64,000 nt of DNA. Source: Letharia columbiana. Its lineage: Eukaryota > Ascomycota > Lecanoromycetes > Lecanorales > Parmeliaceae. A model generated the notes under the pieces. It was not told the origin of the DNA and did no database searches. It saw only the letters and a program-made list of their open reading frames with translations. This document shows positions 1 to 13,004 of the stretch, one piece after another. The stretch lies in assembly GCF_014066305.1 (NCBI RefSeq), contig NW_023501074.1:310001-374000 (forward strand), in the 5' to 3' direction. Position 1 is the stretch's first letter. Each line of letters opens with the position of its first letter. The position numbers and the translations under genes were made by a program.

Positions 1-238
1 TTTTATTAAGATTTTAATTTTTTTTTTTCAAATTATAAAGCGTAGATTACGCTTTTAAACGCTTTAAGAATTTCGAAATTTAATCTTATAATTATTAAAA
101 GATAAGGCATTTAAATATCGCTTATTAAAGATCGATTATTAAAGATCGCTTATTAAAGATCGCTTATTAAATTTACTCGATAGCCCTAATTAAAAAAAAT
201 AGTTATAAATTTAATTTATAGATCTTTACTCGTATTAT
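1..238 (+). repeat. Repeat family G, copy 1 (right-hand part, cut by window start)
   Basis: The right-hand end of a short interspersed repeat seen about eight more times in the window. It contains three to four copies of a 14-bp motif of the form CGCTTATTAAAGAT, then a block ending GATAGCCCTAATT, and finishes at the family end CTTTACTCGTA. The same order is found at 47.9, 49.0, 50.0 and 51.05 kb, and in reverse at 15.8, 45.7 and 46.6 kb. No coding capacity was seen. The left end lies outside the window. Confidence 0.7.
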
Positions 239-607
239 TATAATAATATTAGAATATAGAGTAAGAATTACGAAAAATAAAAGAGCTTTCTACTTTAGAT
301 AAGACTCGCTTTTACGATAAGATAAGTAATTAAAAGAGTAGTAGTTAATAGTATACGAAGTTTAAGAGCTTAATAATAGAGAGAGTAGAAGCGATAGCGA
401 TGAAAGTAGAGATGATAACGCGGCGGGCAGAGCGATTAGTAGCTACTTATATTAGCTATATACTCTCATATATATTAATTAAAATATCTTATATTCTTTT
501 AAACGCGTAAGACGTTATAAATATTATTATTAAAGATAGTTATAATGAGAATAATTACTTAATAGCGAGAAGAGATTAAATCGATTATATAAAGATTATT
601 ACGAAAA
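239..607. other. AT-rich spacer without recognised gene
   Basis: RIPped AT-rich sequence between G copy 1 and LTR element A. A tiny less mutated patch (CGGCGGGCAGAGCG) sits near 420-435, but no open frame or known motif was found. Confidence 0.5.
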
Positions 608-768
608 TATAAGTACTCTTAAGAAGATACTTACTTTATTAAGTAAATAGGCCTATTAAGTAAATACCTCGCTAAGCTTACTAGCTTTCTATTATAAGTA
701 GTAGATTTCTAGATAAAAATAATTAAGCTTATTATATACTACGACTATAGATTCTTATTATTATTATA
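608..768 (+). repeat. Element A 5' LTR
   Basis: Matches 7807-7957 over almost its whole length. Shared blocks include AAGAAGATACTTACTTTA, the CTCGCTAAGCTTACTA block and the terminal TTCTTATTATTATTATA. This copy has about 11 extra bases near its start. Exact ends are inferred from the RIPped TG/CA termini. Confidence 0.75.
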
Positions 769-3700
769 ATATAGTAGCAATACTATTTCTTAATGCTAAT
801 TAATTATTAAGAGATTTTAAAAGTTTCTTTATTAGGTTAATTAAAGAAAGCTTATTCTTTAAGAAAGCTTATTCTTAAAGAAAGCTTATTCTTTAAATCT
901 TATCTTAAACTTTCGTTACGTAAATTCTTTAAATATATTACTACTATCTAAAATCACTTTTAATAGCGAATTCTTATATCTACCGTAGTTTTAATTAAGG
1001 ATCTATAAGAGATAAAAATCTCTCTCTTAGAAATCTTAATTTTTTATAAGATTTCTTAATCTTTATCTACTTTCTTTTAAGAATGATTAATATTATCGAA
1101 TAATAGCTAAGCTAGCTTATTTAAATTATTTAGTACTTAATCTAATCGCTTATAATATTAATATTCTTATATTTTAATTATAAGAGTTTCTTAAAAGCAA
1201 TTACGCGTTTATAAATTTACTTAATAAGAAGAACTATTAATTTATTAAGAATATCGTTAAAAGTAATTTTTATTTACTCTCGATAACCCGAGGAATCTTA
1301 ATAAGAAACGATTATTTGCGTATTAGATTTAATTTAATTAAAGTATTATTCTAGCCTCTTAATTAAGCTATTAGTAAATTATATTTCTATATAATACTTA
1401 AAATATTTAAGAAAGAAGTAGAGTAACTACGGAGACTTAAGAATTCTCTATCTATCGAAATTATCTTAGAAAACTTATCAAGTATCTCACCTTTAATAAT
1501 TATTACACTTCTTTTAATAAGCTTAAGAATTATAATAAGAGTAATCTTCGTTAACGAAGTAATCTACTCTTATCTAATTAGTCTATTAAATAGAATAGAT
1601 CTTAATAATTTATAAATATAAGTCGTTATCGCGATAGTTGCTTTCGCGGCGGTAATCTAATATATATATAATAATTTATTATAGTAGATAATATTAAGAT
1701 TATTAGACTTATTAGATATTACTAGTATCTTAAGAAATAATAAAGATTTCTTATAGCCGAGATAGAATCTAAGCGATATCGATTTCTTTAATTTAATATA
1801 TAAAGATAAATCGATAGTATCTAAAGCCTCGCCAATAAAGTATATATTAAAGAAGATATACTTTTATAATATTTATCTCTTTATTAAGTATATCTATAAT
1901 ATAGCTAATATTAAAGATAATAATCTTATATATATAAATTTTTAAACTTATTTAAAAGACCCTATTTTAAAATAATAGCTTAATAAATTTATTAATAATA
2001 ATAAGTATTTTACTAAGCTCGATAATAGACTTAACGAGTAGAAATAACTACTAATTAAATAATTTAAGATATCTATTAATATAGCTATTAACTCGATTTT
2101 GAAAAAAACGCTATATACTCTATAATACTAGCAATTATAGAGAACGTCGAGAATATATTTAATAAATTTTACGAGTAATAAAAGATATTAAGTTTATAGA
2201 TATTAGTAACTAAATTAATATTATTTATAATAATCTTAATTTCGATCTTAGATAAGATATTAAATATCTAAAAAAAGTATAAAATTATAGAAATTTCTTA
2301 TTAAGCTTAATAATTTTAAATATAACTAATAAATATATATAATTAGATATAGAGTAGAAAGAAGTATAAGTATTAAAAATATTTTTAAATTTAAATAAAT
2401 TAATAATCTCGATTTATTAATAGTAATAGAGATAGTTATAATTAATTATAATCTTATTAATAATAAGATTCTAAATTTAATTAATAATTATCTTATAGTT
2501 ATTAATCTAATTAATTTTACTATTTATCTTTTTCTTTTTATTTTAATAGTATAAATACTTACTTATATTAATAGTAGTAGAATTTTAATTAATATAACTA
2601 GTAATTAGATATATAATATTAGTCTTATCTACTCGAGACTAGATAATCTCTTTAAATTTTTATTTTATTAAACGAGTATACTTTAATATTCGTAAATTCT
2701 TAATCTTTATTAGAAGAAAGTTTTTTAAAAAAGAAAGATCGCGATAATTAAGCTTTTCTAAATTAAGGTTTTTAAAGACTTTAATAATAGTAATACTTAA
2801 AGATATCCGCCTATTAAGCTTTTATTAATAAGAATAAGAAATCTTATTAGTATAAAGAAAATAACACTTAAAAAGAAAATACTAAGATCGAGTTATTATA
2901 CTTCGTAGATAAAGATTAATAAAAAAATAAACTATATTATAATACTATTAATTACTCGTCAAGTATTTATAATAAATAATTCGCGGGTTTTATAAGATTT
3001 AAAACTTATTATCGTCTTTACGAAGATACTTTCTTATTTAAAACGAAGCTTTATAAGTATTTTTATATCGATTATTTAAGAAAGCTTAAGGTTACTTAAA
3101 TTAATAATAGAAAGACGCTATTATCGAAAACGTCGCTAAAAGATTTCTTAAAGAAAATCTTAAGAATAATTATATTTAACTTCTCGAGTAAGAATCTTAA
3201 TTCGAGATTTATATTTCGTAATTAAAATTACGCTTATATAGAACTTCGTCTAATATTAAAAAAAGAAATTAATAGTATATATCTAAATATAGATTATAGT
3301 ATAATTTTAGATAATAGATTATAGTTTAAGAGCTTATTATCTAAAATTAAAGTTATTAAACTAGCTTTATTTTTAAAAGTTCGCGAAATAAGCGTTAATA
3401 AATATAAAATCGACGAATATATAATTATAAAGCTTTACTTTCTAAGATTAAATTTCTAAAATAAAAAAGCTCTTATTTATTTTCGAAGAGAAATTTATAT
3501 TATTAATAGTCTCTATACTAGAATATTAATTAATAATAATACTATTAATTCTAAAAATATCGTTATTAATATCGTTAATAAGAGTATTTATATAAGAAGC
3601 TATAAGATTATAATCGAAGTTTCTATTTATCTATAAAAAGAATTTATAAGAAGAAAGATTTATATAAAATTAAAATTAATAGTTTCTTTTTATAGTAAGA

Positions 3701-4370
3701 TAATACTATTTAAAAGAAATATTAATCTATTTACTAATTATAATTTCTTATTTTAATCTACTATCTAGACGAATATCTTACTCTTTTCGTCTATATAATA
3801 AATTACTTAATAATTAATATTCTTATTAGAAATAAGATAAATAATTTTATTTAAGTTTTAAAGAAATTAAGATTTAGAAGTATGCTTAAAATAGATTATA
3901 AAAATTATTTTTAGATTATAATTAAGTCTAACTTCGCGATAACTCATCTAAAAAATCATCGATTATTTTTAATTTATTAACTTTAATATCTACTAACTAT
4001 TTGAAATTAATATTCTTAATCTCTACTAAGTAGAAAATAAAGTTATTTAATAGAGTTATAGTTTATAGCGATATTTAAAAAACTTAAATCCTCGCGAAGT
4101 TAATTAAAGAATTTTTCGATATTTAAATAAATATCGAATTCGTAAAAGTTCTTAAAGAAGAATAAATAAAAAAATTATTATAAGATAATTAATAAATTAA
4201 GATTAGCGATAAAGCTAAGATCTATCTACTTAAAATTAAAAATTAAAAATTATTAATTAAATTTTTAATAAGCTTTAACGTTAGAGTAAATTAAAATATA
4301 TTAAATAAGTTATTCTCTTTATATATTTAATCTTTATAATTTAAAAAGCGCTTTTAAAAGATAAATATAA

Positions 4371-7300
4371 AGGTCGATTAATAGTAGATATTAGAGTTTT
4401 AAACGACTTAATTTTATATAACGTTTATTCGATTCTATTATAAGATAAAGTAATTAATATACTTATAAGTTATTATTATATTTTAATAATTAACGCTATA
4501 TCTTTCTTCTATTAATAATATATTTATCTTAATTATTAATATATACTTACCATAGTAATTTATCGCGATTAAGAAATATTTAATATATTAATTATAGATT
4601 AAATAAAATTAATTATTTATATTTAATATTAAATTAATAAAATCTTATAACGATTAAATAGAGTAAAAGCTTATATTAACGATATTATAATTAAAATAAC
4701 TATCTTTTAAAAATACTTTAGAAATCTTTAAGAATTTTTTAAGCTATTCGTGAAGTATAATATTATTATCTCGTCGATTAAAGCTTTTCTAGATTATCTT
4801 AATATTAATCTATTTAATTATAAGATTAATTCGTTTAACTTAATTTCCCTAGAAGAGAAATAAAAAATATTCTTAAAATTTTAATATTCTAATACTCTCG
4901 GCGAGCTTAAGTATTATTTTAAATTTATAAGATATCTTTAATAATATATTTATTTTTATATCTAACTCTTAAGTCTATTATAGAAATTAAAAACTTTACT
5001 TCTTAAGAAAGCTTCCTTAATAGATTATTAACGAAACTAATTTGTATTTATAAAGTATCTTTCGAATCTTATAAAGTCTTAATCCGTATTATTTTAATTA
5101 CTTTAAAAAATCTTATTCTATTTTTTAATTCTTATATACTTTAATAGTAAAAGAACGTTATAAATAGATTTAGATACTTTTGAAGAATTTAATTTTAAAG
5201 CTATTATTTTCCACGTTAAAGAAGATAAGAATCCTCTTAATAAGTAGCCTTTCCGCGCTACTATAAAATCTATACTCTTTTTATTAAAACTTTTAACTTT
5301 CGCTAAAAAGAGTTATTAGCCTACGAAGCTTAAAATCGTAGAATTCGTTTAGATACTTAAGAAAGTAAAATATATAGTAAAATTCTCTAAGTATTCAATA
5401 AGGGTATAAACGAATTACTTCGCTATTCTCGATATTCTAAAATAAAGCTTTATTATATCGACGATATAAATAATATAAATAAATATAAAATTAATAAAAG
5501 CTTTTTAATTTTTTTATTAGTTTAATCTCGAGATAAAATATAAATCTAATAAAGATTATATTATTCTTAACGTCTTATTTAGACTAATAAGTCTTAATAA
5601 GAATATTATTATCGCTTTAAATTATTTAAAGCTTAATCTACTTTTTATAATAGCTTTAATATAGATAAACTCGAAATTTTATAATAAATATATATTTAGA
5701 TATTAGTAAGATAAGAATTAGAAGTATATAGTTAAATAATTAGATGATAATTATACACTTAGCGAGAATATCGTCTTCTTATATTTTATTTAGAGAAAAA
5801 ATCTTTCGACTATAGATTTAGATCTATATTTCTTATTACATCTAGAAACTTCGAATTCTTAAAAAACTTCGAAATTAAAAACTTCGAAATCTCGTTCCTT
5901 AGGAACTTCGTCTTTCATCTTATCAGATTCTTAAAAAGCTTTAAAATCTTATTCCTCGAATTCTTTAATATCGGATTCTTAAGAAATATCGGAATCTTAT
6001 TTCTCGAATTCTTAAAAAGTAACTTCGCTAGAAGAATTCTTAAAACAAGACTTAAAGAATACTTAAGAACCTACTTTATAAATCGATAATTTAATCTTTT
6101 ATATAAATAAAGCCTTAGAATACTAGCGTCTATATATATCTTCGAATCTAATAAAGAAAATCTTAATTATTATCTACAATTTTAATTATCTAGAATTTTA
6201 GCGATATTATAAAATAGTTTTATTCTTCTAATATATTTATAATCTTATTAAAGAACTTTATAACTTTATTTATTTTAAAAAATCTAATCTTATAAACTTA
6301 TTAATATACTTTATATAATAGCTTTTAGTCTATTTTATTACTCTTAATATTATTTTATATTCTAATATTAAATTTTATTCTAATATTATTAATATCGCGA
6401 AATTCTTTAGACGCTATTATATTCATAACTTATAAGTATATAAAAGAAATTTAATTAATATTTAATAAGTCTACTTAAATAGTAACTAAATAGATAAAAG
6501 CTTTACTAAAACGTCTTAATATCGTTAATTAAAGTATTTCTAGAATTCTAATCTTAGATTATAATTCGAAGTTCTTATTGAAATTATAAGTAGAACTTTT
6601 TAAGATTCTTAATATAGATTTACTTTACTCGATTTTTTAATTTTTTTTTTAGATTAATAGTATTAATAAATATATAAATTAGATAATCGAAATAGTCTTA
6701 AAATACTTCGTTTATATACTTAATAATCTATCGATATAATCTAAAATTCTTTATTATATTTAAATAATCTTAAATAATTTAATAAGTATTAGAATCTTTT
6801 ATAATAAAGTAATCTATAAATTTATATTAAATAGATCTCTAGACCTACTAAGCCTTTTATTAAAAATCGATTATATTACGATATATATTATCGTTAAGAA
6901 CGTCGTCGATTTTATTTAAATATCGAATAAATTTTACTATAATTACTAATATTAACTAATATTTCTTAAGATTAAGAACTAAGTATTATCTCGCCTCTAT
7001 AAAAGTTATAAGATTTCCTTTACTCTAAAAATTACTAAGAAGCTTATCTAGTAATATATAAGATTTTTTAAAATTCTTAAAAGAGTTAATAAGCTAGTAT
7101 ATAAATTTATCGTTTCTAAAGATTAGCGAGTTTATTTAATTTTTATAATAGCTTAGCTAGAGCTAGCTTCTAGTTTATAAGATAATCTCTTTTATAGATC
7201 TCGCTTATAGTATATTTCGCTAGTCTCTATTAATAAGAATAATATTATAAATTATAAGATTAAGCGATTACTTAATAAGCGAATTATTAAGAAAGAAAAA

Positions 7301-7408
7301 GAATTCGTTATAGAGTATTTAATACGCTAAAAGAGATATAATTCTAAGTTCGATAGATAATATAACGTTAAGAATCTCGATAACGCTTTTAATCTAATAA
7401 AAGAATAT
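4371..7408 (+). pseudogene. Element A pol remnant: RT, RNase H, integrase, chromodomain
   Basis: Residual reverse transcriptase is visible from about 4371, where the frame reads VDIRVLN. It continues through the block INAISFFY followed by two stops where Gln and Trp are expected, to AYINDIII at about 4672-4695. That last motif is the RIPped form of the catalytic Y-x-D-D. Near 6.52-6.87 kb is the integrase stretch resembling the NQTVEIALR...TPNEI region of fungal Gypsy integrases. From about 7250 the frame gives YKIKRLLNKRIIKK and, after a Trp-to-stop change, YNVKNLDNAFNLIKEY, a clear chromodomain. Stops fall mostly at expected Gln or Trp codons, as RIP predicts. The domain identities are pattern matches to family knowledge and the coordinates are approximate. 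Confidence 0.75.
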
Positions 7409-7806
7409 AAGAAAAAACGATAACGTATTCGTTAGCAAACTCCGCGTTAGAAAACTTCGCGTTAGAAAACTCGCCGAAGTAATATTATTTTTTAAAAAAG
7501 ATTAGATATTCTTTATTAACAATCTCGCCGAAGTAACGTTATTCTTTAGAAAAAATTAGAAATTCTTCGTTAAGAATCTCGTTAAAATAACGCTATTTCT
7601 TAGAATCTAGACGCTTTAGATTATAATATTATAGTACTTCTATAAAGAAGTAGAAGAATAGTTAATAATTAAGATTATAAGATTTTAGAGTTTTCTATAT
7701 AAGATTTCTTTAAGAATAAATATTCTTCGAGAATAAGTTTTCCTCCAATTTATTTTAGCGAGGTCGCTATACTTTCTTCTTATCTATAGAGATACTATTA
7801 TAAAAA

Positions 7807-7957
7807 TATAAGAAGATACTTACTTTACTAAGCAAATAGATCTATTAAGTAGATATCTCGCTAAGCTTACTAACTTATTATTATAAATAGTAGATTTCTA
7901 GATAGAAATAATTAAGCTTATTATATATTACGATTATAGATTCTTATTATTATTATA
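7807..7957 (+). repeat. Element A 3' LTR
   Basis: Direct repeat of 608-768 with scattered C/T and G/A differences, as expected for two LTRs mutated independently by RIP. It ends TTATTATTATTATA like the 5' copy. Confidence 0.75.
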
Positions 7958-10399
7958 AAGATAATCTTTATATAAGTATTATCTATATTTATTTTAACGT
8001 AAATTAATAAACGAAATAGCGTAGATTATATAAGAGTTACTCGCGAGAATACGTATATAATATATATAGACGAGATTCTTATATATATTAATATAATCTC
8101 TTAGTTATCTAATATCTTCTTTATTTATAAAGAAAAGTAAAGGTTATAATAAAAGAGATAATAGAAATAATAATAATTATAGCTATATCTAAAAGTTAAA
8201 AGTCTTATATTATTATATATTAATCTATTAATTTAATAGCTCGTAAGATTACGCGAATAAAGATTATATTAAAAAAAATATTAATATATTAATATACTCT
8301 TTATATTATTTAAAAAGTACTATAGAGTATCTTTTAAAATACTTATTATATATAAAGTTAATCTAGTTAAACGAATTTACTTTTATTTAATTACTATCTT
8401 AATTAATAAATATAATATAATAATAGAATAATATATAACTCGCTATCTATTAAGAGATAGTTCTAAGTAAAATTATATATATAAATAAAATATATATAAT
8501 ATAATAATTATATGAATTATAGATGATTTATAATAGAAGAAGTTTCTATAGTATTATAGTAATAAGATATTAAGCTTAATCGAAACGCCTAGTATAGAGA
8601 TTTATATCGAAAGTTCTATACTCGCTAAGACTCTTACGCTTAGACTTCGAATAACGCTTTATTTAAAGAACTACCTAGATAATATATTTAAAGTTCTTTA
8701 AAATTATATCTAGCTCTAGCTAGATTTTATAACTTAATATCTTTATTAAGTTAAAAAAAGTATTTAAAGTCTTATCTATACGCTATAAAAAGATATTTCT
8801 AAACTTTTCCTCTATAAAATCGCTTTTTAAAAGTAGAATTAAGACTATATTAATACGAGTATAGAACTTTCGATATAGATCTCTATAGAGAAGTTTATAA
8901 TACTATCGCGATATTACGATAAGAAAGAATAAATATAAAGTAATAAATATAAAGTAAGACTTAGTATTTATTAATAATAATAATACTATTATTATTATTA
9001 AAAAGAATAAAAAGTTAGAATAAAATAAGACTTTATATTTATTAACGCGACTTTAAATAATTATAATAATAGAATTATAATAATTATAAAGTAATAATAA
9101 TAATAATAATATATAATAATAGTAATAATAAAATATTATAATAATATAATAATATACTTATATTATATTAATTAAATTAAAAATAAATATAGCTATATTA
9201 TTTCGATTTAATATATTAATATATTAATATATTTAAAAAGATCGTAGAATAAATAATTCGAATACGCTATTATAATATATATTAATTTAAATTATATTTA
9301 AGTTAGTAATTCATAACGTATATAAAACTAATAAGTTTATAAATATTTAATTATAAGATATAATAATAATAAGATTTAGAGATTAAATCTTTTAAGAAAA
9401 AAAGTAATTATAAAAATAGAAATACTTAGAGTTAATTAATAAATCTCGCTTATATCGTTTACTAGATTATAAGCTATATAATTAAAACGAGTATTTAATA
9501 TACTTAATAAAAATCTTAAATACTCGCGAGTTCTCTTTTTCTCTTCTTCTTTCTTTAATTATTAGTTTATCTAGTAACTAATCTATTTATTCTTATAACT
9601 ACGCTTTTAAATCTTATAATTATCTAGCTATTACGTAGTTTTATTAAAAAGAAATCTTACTATCTTATAATATAATACGTAAAAAATAACTAATTATTAT
9701 ACTTTCTAAAAATTAAATAGTTATAAATATTTCTTTATCGAATAATATTTAAAAAAGTCTTATAAAGATTACTTAGTTAATTTAGGAGGTCGTTAATTAA
9801 AAGATAAGAATTTTTTATAATCGTTTAAAATCTAGATATCGTATACTCGATAGTCTTCTCTCTAAGACGAGATATAATATAGTTTATCTAAAGATCGTTA
9901 ATAGAAAAGTAATCTTTATTAAGATTAAGTTTATCTATAATTCTTATTTTTTAATTCTTAAATTTAAATTTATTAATAGCGTTAAATAGAGATAATTCGA
10001 TAATCTCGGGTTAAATAACTATCTAATTATACGCTATAGCGAGATTAATCGATATCGATTAAGTTTAAATATCTCGAAATCTTATAAATTAAATAAAGAT
10101 AGAGATGAAGATAAAAGAGTAGAGATATTAGTCGAGTTTTAACTCTATATCTTCTCTTATTATTCTAATATCTTCTCTTAATTAATATAAAATAAGAAAG
10201 AAAGTAAAGACGAAGCGGAGATATTAGACGAGTTTTAGTCTTATATCTCGAATTCTTAAGTTTAATTCTTCTCTAGTTAACTTAATATTTTATAATATCG
10301 CTAATAGAGATTTTTAATAGATAGAGATTATTATATATATAATATATAAAGAAATAACGAGTTAGAAGATAAGTATCTTCTATATAAATTATTATATAT
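7958..10399. other. AT-rich RIPped region without recognised gene
   Basis: About 2.4 kb of AT-rich sequence with frequent stops in all frames. It includes AAT-rich simple sequence and a degenerate direct repeat near 10.12 and 10.22 kb (a block reading GAGATATTAG, then CGAGTTTTA). No protein motif, LTR pair or inverted termini were recognised. It is probably decayed transposon sequence that can no longer be identified by eye. Confidence 0.5.
8965..9150. repeat. AAT/ATT-rich simple-sequence tract
   Basis: Clusters of AATAAT and ATTATT trinucleotide repeats, including an uninterrupted run near 9093-9111. These are simple repeats in RIPped sequence and no function is implied. Confidence 0.7.
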
Positions 10400-11260
10400 A
10401 AGATAAGACTAATTACGATATATAAATAATTAATAATATAAAGAAAGATATCTTAATATTAATATAGGTGAATTTAAGTAAGAACTTATAATATATTAAA
10501 TATAGATAAGAACGAAGTAAAGAAAATAGATATAAAAATAAGAATTTTAATTAGACTTTTTATAAAATTTTATTATAAATATTAAATAATATCTTTATCG
10601 AGTAAAATAGAGAGATTTCTAGATTTTTAATTTTATAAAGATATATACGAGTTAAAAAAGATAATAGATCTTTATATTAAGAGTTAAAATTTAATTATAA
10701 TATTCGAAATAATATAATTTCTTCGCGAAAATTTATAATACTCGTTTTTTAATTAATTAAATCGCTATAAGAATTATAAGTATTCTAAATAATATCCTTT
10801 CGAATAGTAGAAATTTCATAGATAATTTATTATTCGATTATAGATTCTTTATAAGAAACGAAGCGAAGAAGAATTTTTAATATTCGATATAGGGAAGTCG
10901 TTTTTTAATAAATTAAACTATCGTTAATAATATAGATTTTCTAATATAAATTCTTTCGAATAGTATATATAAGAGCTTTTATATAATAGAAATATCTAGC
11001 GTTTTCTTTATTAGACTCGATTACTTACTTTTAATAGAAAGTAAAAAACTCGTTAATTTTCTTCGTCGAGAGAGTATATAAAGAAGTCTTATTATAATAT
11101 TAGAACTAGTATAGATATAATATTAATATAGACGAGATAGATAGAATAATAAGGCTATCGAACTATGTGTATAGGAAAGAGACATAATATAGTAGGAGAT
11201 GTCTCCGCCAAGGCAAATGGCTATAGGGCTGAGTGGTGTGTCAAGGGTACGCTCGTAATA
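10400..11260 (-). mobile_element. Repeat H, copy 1: retroelement fragment ending in an LTR
   Basis: This stretch matches 52.12-52.82 kb in several collinear blocks: the AAAGAAAGATATCTTA block, AATATATTAAATATAGATAAGAACGAAG in two parts, ACGAAGCGAAGAAGA, and AGAAATA(T/C)CTAGCGTTTTCTTTATTA. It ends in the LTR at 11098-11260. Because that LTR is in minus orientation relative to element D, this would be the 5' part of a minus-strand retroelement. No coding motif was identified in the internal part. The left limit is where similarity to the second copy fades and is approximate. Confidence 0.55.
11098..11260 (-). repeat. LTR related to the element D LTR, lightly RIPped on its right side
   Basis: A 163-bp sequence with ends TATTAGAAC...GCTCGTAATA. 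It is the reverse-complement counterpart of the D LTRs (32767-32949 and 39447-39629) and similar to 51174-51340, 52494-52656 and the split copy at 52698/61308. From about 11165 rightwards TG and CA dinucleotides are retained, for example in GAGTGGTGTGTCAAGGG. It therefore lies on the boundary between RIPped DNA and the gene island and shows what the un-RIPped LTR looked like. No target-site duplication was evident. Confidence 0.7.
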
Positions 11261-11519
11261 TTTAGAAGCACCATATTCATGTAGCACACCTTCTCATCAA
11301 ACTATTATATCATCCGATGCTCTGTGCGTATAATACCGCGTCTTGTCTGGTCTGCTTTGCATCTCCGATGGAAATGACCTCGCGAGAGAAGTCTTTACAT
11401 AATTCAGCGAAAGCGTCTTGCTGGCATGCAAGGTTTTGATGGAGTCTCCACAGAGCGCATATCAAGGGATACTTCTTTGAGCCTGGCAATGTCTCAACCT
11501 AATAGAGTCTATTTGCCCA
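11261..11519 (-). other. 3' flank of the island gene
   Basis: Sequence of ordinary composition between the LTR and the stop codon of the minus-strand gene. It is likely to contain the 3' untranslated region and terminator. No second ORF with supporting features was found. Confidence 0.5.
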
Positions 11520-13004
11520 CTAACCACCTCCGCTCTCGTGCTTGGCGACCTCACTCTCCAACTCGTTCAACTCCCTCTTGCGCTTAGGACCGACACCCCA
11601 GTCGAGAATATTATGTATGTGACTCCGAAAGTCCGTCAGATCTTTATCTCTAGTCATCAGATAACAGCCGACCACATTCATATGGTAGATCACGATCTCT
11701 TTGGTGCGGACTTCACACCAATGGACGTGGATCTTGGCCACATGTGTGGACCAGCTGATGGTGAAGGCGTATGAGCTCGTGTCCGCACCAAGATCTTCTT
11801 GGCTAATCTCGTTCGGCTGCGGCCCAAGCGCGCTAGTATTGATTGTAGTATGAGCAGCGGTAACGGTAGCATCGATCGCGGTAGCGTCGGTAGCAACAGC
11901 TTTAGTAGCCGCAGCACGGTCCTTGGGCATGGCAGGCTCGAGCTGGCCTTTGGCTTTTCTATTCAGAGCCCGTCTGGCCGCAACCATTGTAGCTCCAGAC
12001 CGCTGGGACTGGTTCTCCGCGGCTTCAATGCTATGCTGACAGCCCTTGAAATCCGCCGAACAAAATGCGTGTCTTAGCCCCGGCGCGATACCGATGAGAG
12101 CTTCCGTGTTGGCGCTCAGCCGCGGTTTTCTCAGATCTGGGAATTGCGGATATTTGAGACCATAGACATAATCAGGCTTCGCGGTGGTAAGACCTTGCTG
12201 AGTAGCGTCTGCGGGGTTGAGAAGAGGGAGTATATTTTTGACAAAGAGTTGGTCTTCTAGATGGTCTAGACCGTCCGACTCGAAGGTTTTAACTTGGAAT
12301 TTAAGCTCGTCCTCGAATGTGCGCTTGGCTGTCTTAACACTCCTCGCCGGTTTCACTATTAGTGGGACAAGATTACCAAAGAGCGTCTTCTCATTCTTGG
12401 TGGTATTGGCCGCCCTGTAATCCTTAAACGTTTTGATCGACTCGTCGCGCATTATCGAGTCTCTGGATCCAGACACCATATTCTCTATGCTGGCTGCGAA
12501 GTCTGAGTATTTTTGGAACGCCGCTTCATCTTCGAAGTACATGCCTTGCCCTGCTGCATTCGTGCGTATAGTGGCTTCGTTGACTGTTTGTTTGGCATCG
12601 GAGGAAGAGGATGTAGAGGTGGGAGGACGAGAGCGAAGGTTGTAGGAAGACTTCGTTGTGTTTGTTTGCGGGGTGACTGGCTAGAGATAAGGGTTTTTCA
12701 GCATCGAAATAGAATAAATCAAGGATTGTGATACCTCACTCACCTGAGTGTGCTGGGCATCTCGCGTCTGCGGCGATGAAGGCGTATTCATTGTGCTGGG
12801 TGAGCGTTCAGCAAGAGCTATATGGCTGGAAGGACCAGGGCGACGTAAGTGTTGTCTTGAAGAGTCGTAGTAGTCGTCGATTCTCTTGCGTTTATGAGTG
12901 ATTTTGGTTGGGGTGGCTTGGGTTTCAGAGTCTGACGAAGCATCAAGTGAAGTTGCCACCCCAGATGCCCAGCTACAAATGTCGACTTCTTCCAAAGTAG
13001 TCAT
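11520..13004 (-). CDS. Two-exon fungal gene, DUF7924-like protein with PD-(D/E)XK-type core
   Basis: Join of exon 1 (13004-12744) and exon 2 (12680-11520, TAG stop), giving 473 residues and no internal stop. I chose the ATG at 13004 (MTTLEEVDICSW) because the upstream extension of the frame begins only with GTG. Residues 1-135 are low-complexity and probably disordered: an acidic and Ser-rich patch, a basic HKRKR (possible nuclear signal), then a YNLRSR motif near 100. Residues about 135-460 form the conserved part. KPDYVYG (D257) and ADFKG (D297-x-K299), followed by AENQ and SGATMV, match the order of a PD-(D/E)XK nuclease-like core. A C-terminal stretch with VHWCEV, IYHMNVV and ILDWG is, to my knowledge, typical of a common fungal family of unknown function (DUF7924-like). 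Nuclease activity is inference only. The gene is the only intact one here and sits between RIPped repeats. Confidence 0.85.
12681..12743 (-). other. Intron of the island gene (63 bp)
   Basis: On the minus strand the donor is GTGAGT (12743-12738) and the acceptor is CTCTAG ending at 12681, with a possible branch site GCTGA upstream of it. The 63-bp size is typical of filamentous ascomycetes. Splicing keeps phase 0 and joins two open frames: the codons from 12680 to the first ATG of exon 2 (12542) are all sense. The intron is not required to avoid a frameshift, but the in-frame reading through it meets a stop near its acceptor, so splicing is needed for a full-length product. Confidence 0.85.

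Larger units (their letters stand above)
608..7957 (+). mobile_element. LTR retrotransposon A, Ty3/Gypsy chromovirus, RIP-degraded
   Basis: About 7.35 kb bounded by two similar direct repeats (608-768 and 7807-7957) with RIPped TG...CA-type ends (TATAAG...TTATA). The plus strand between them contains, in order, a reverse transcriptase remnant (about 4.37-4.70 kb), an integrase remnant (about 6.5-7.2 kb) and a C-terminal chromodomain remnant (about 7.25-7.41 kb). The order RT, RNase H, integrase, chromodomain is that of Ty3/Gypsy chromoviruses. The gag region (roughly 0.8-3.5 kb) is too degraded to describe. No clean target-site duplication was found; the flanks read GAAAA and AAGAT. The element cannot be active, because many in-frame stops interrupt it. 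Confidence 0.8.

Noticed and set aside
608..7957. Target-site duplication for element A
   Set aside because: The pentamers next to the inferred LTR ends (GAAAA, AAGAT) do not match, and small shifts of the ends gave no better pair.
11538..12731. Plus-strand ORFs of 67-92 codons and a 75-codon minus-strand ORF over the island gene
   Set aside because: They overlap the 473-codon gene in other frames and have no motifs of their own. They are shadows of the real coding sequence.
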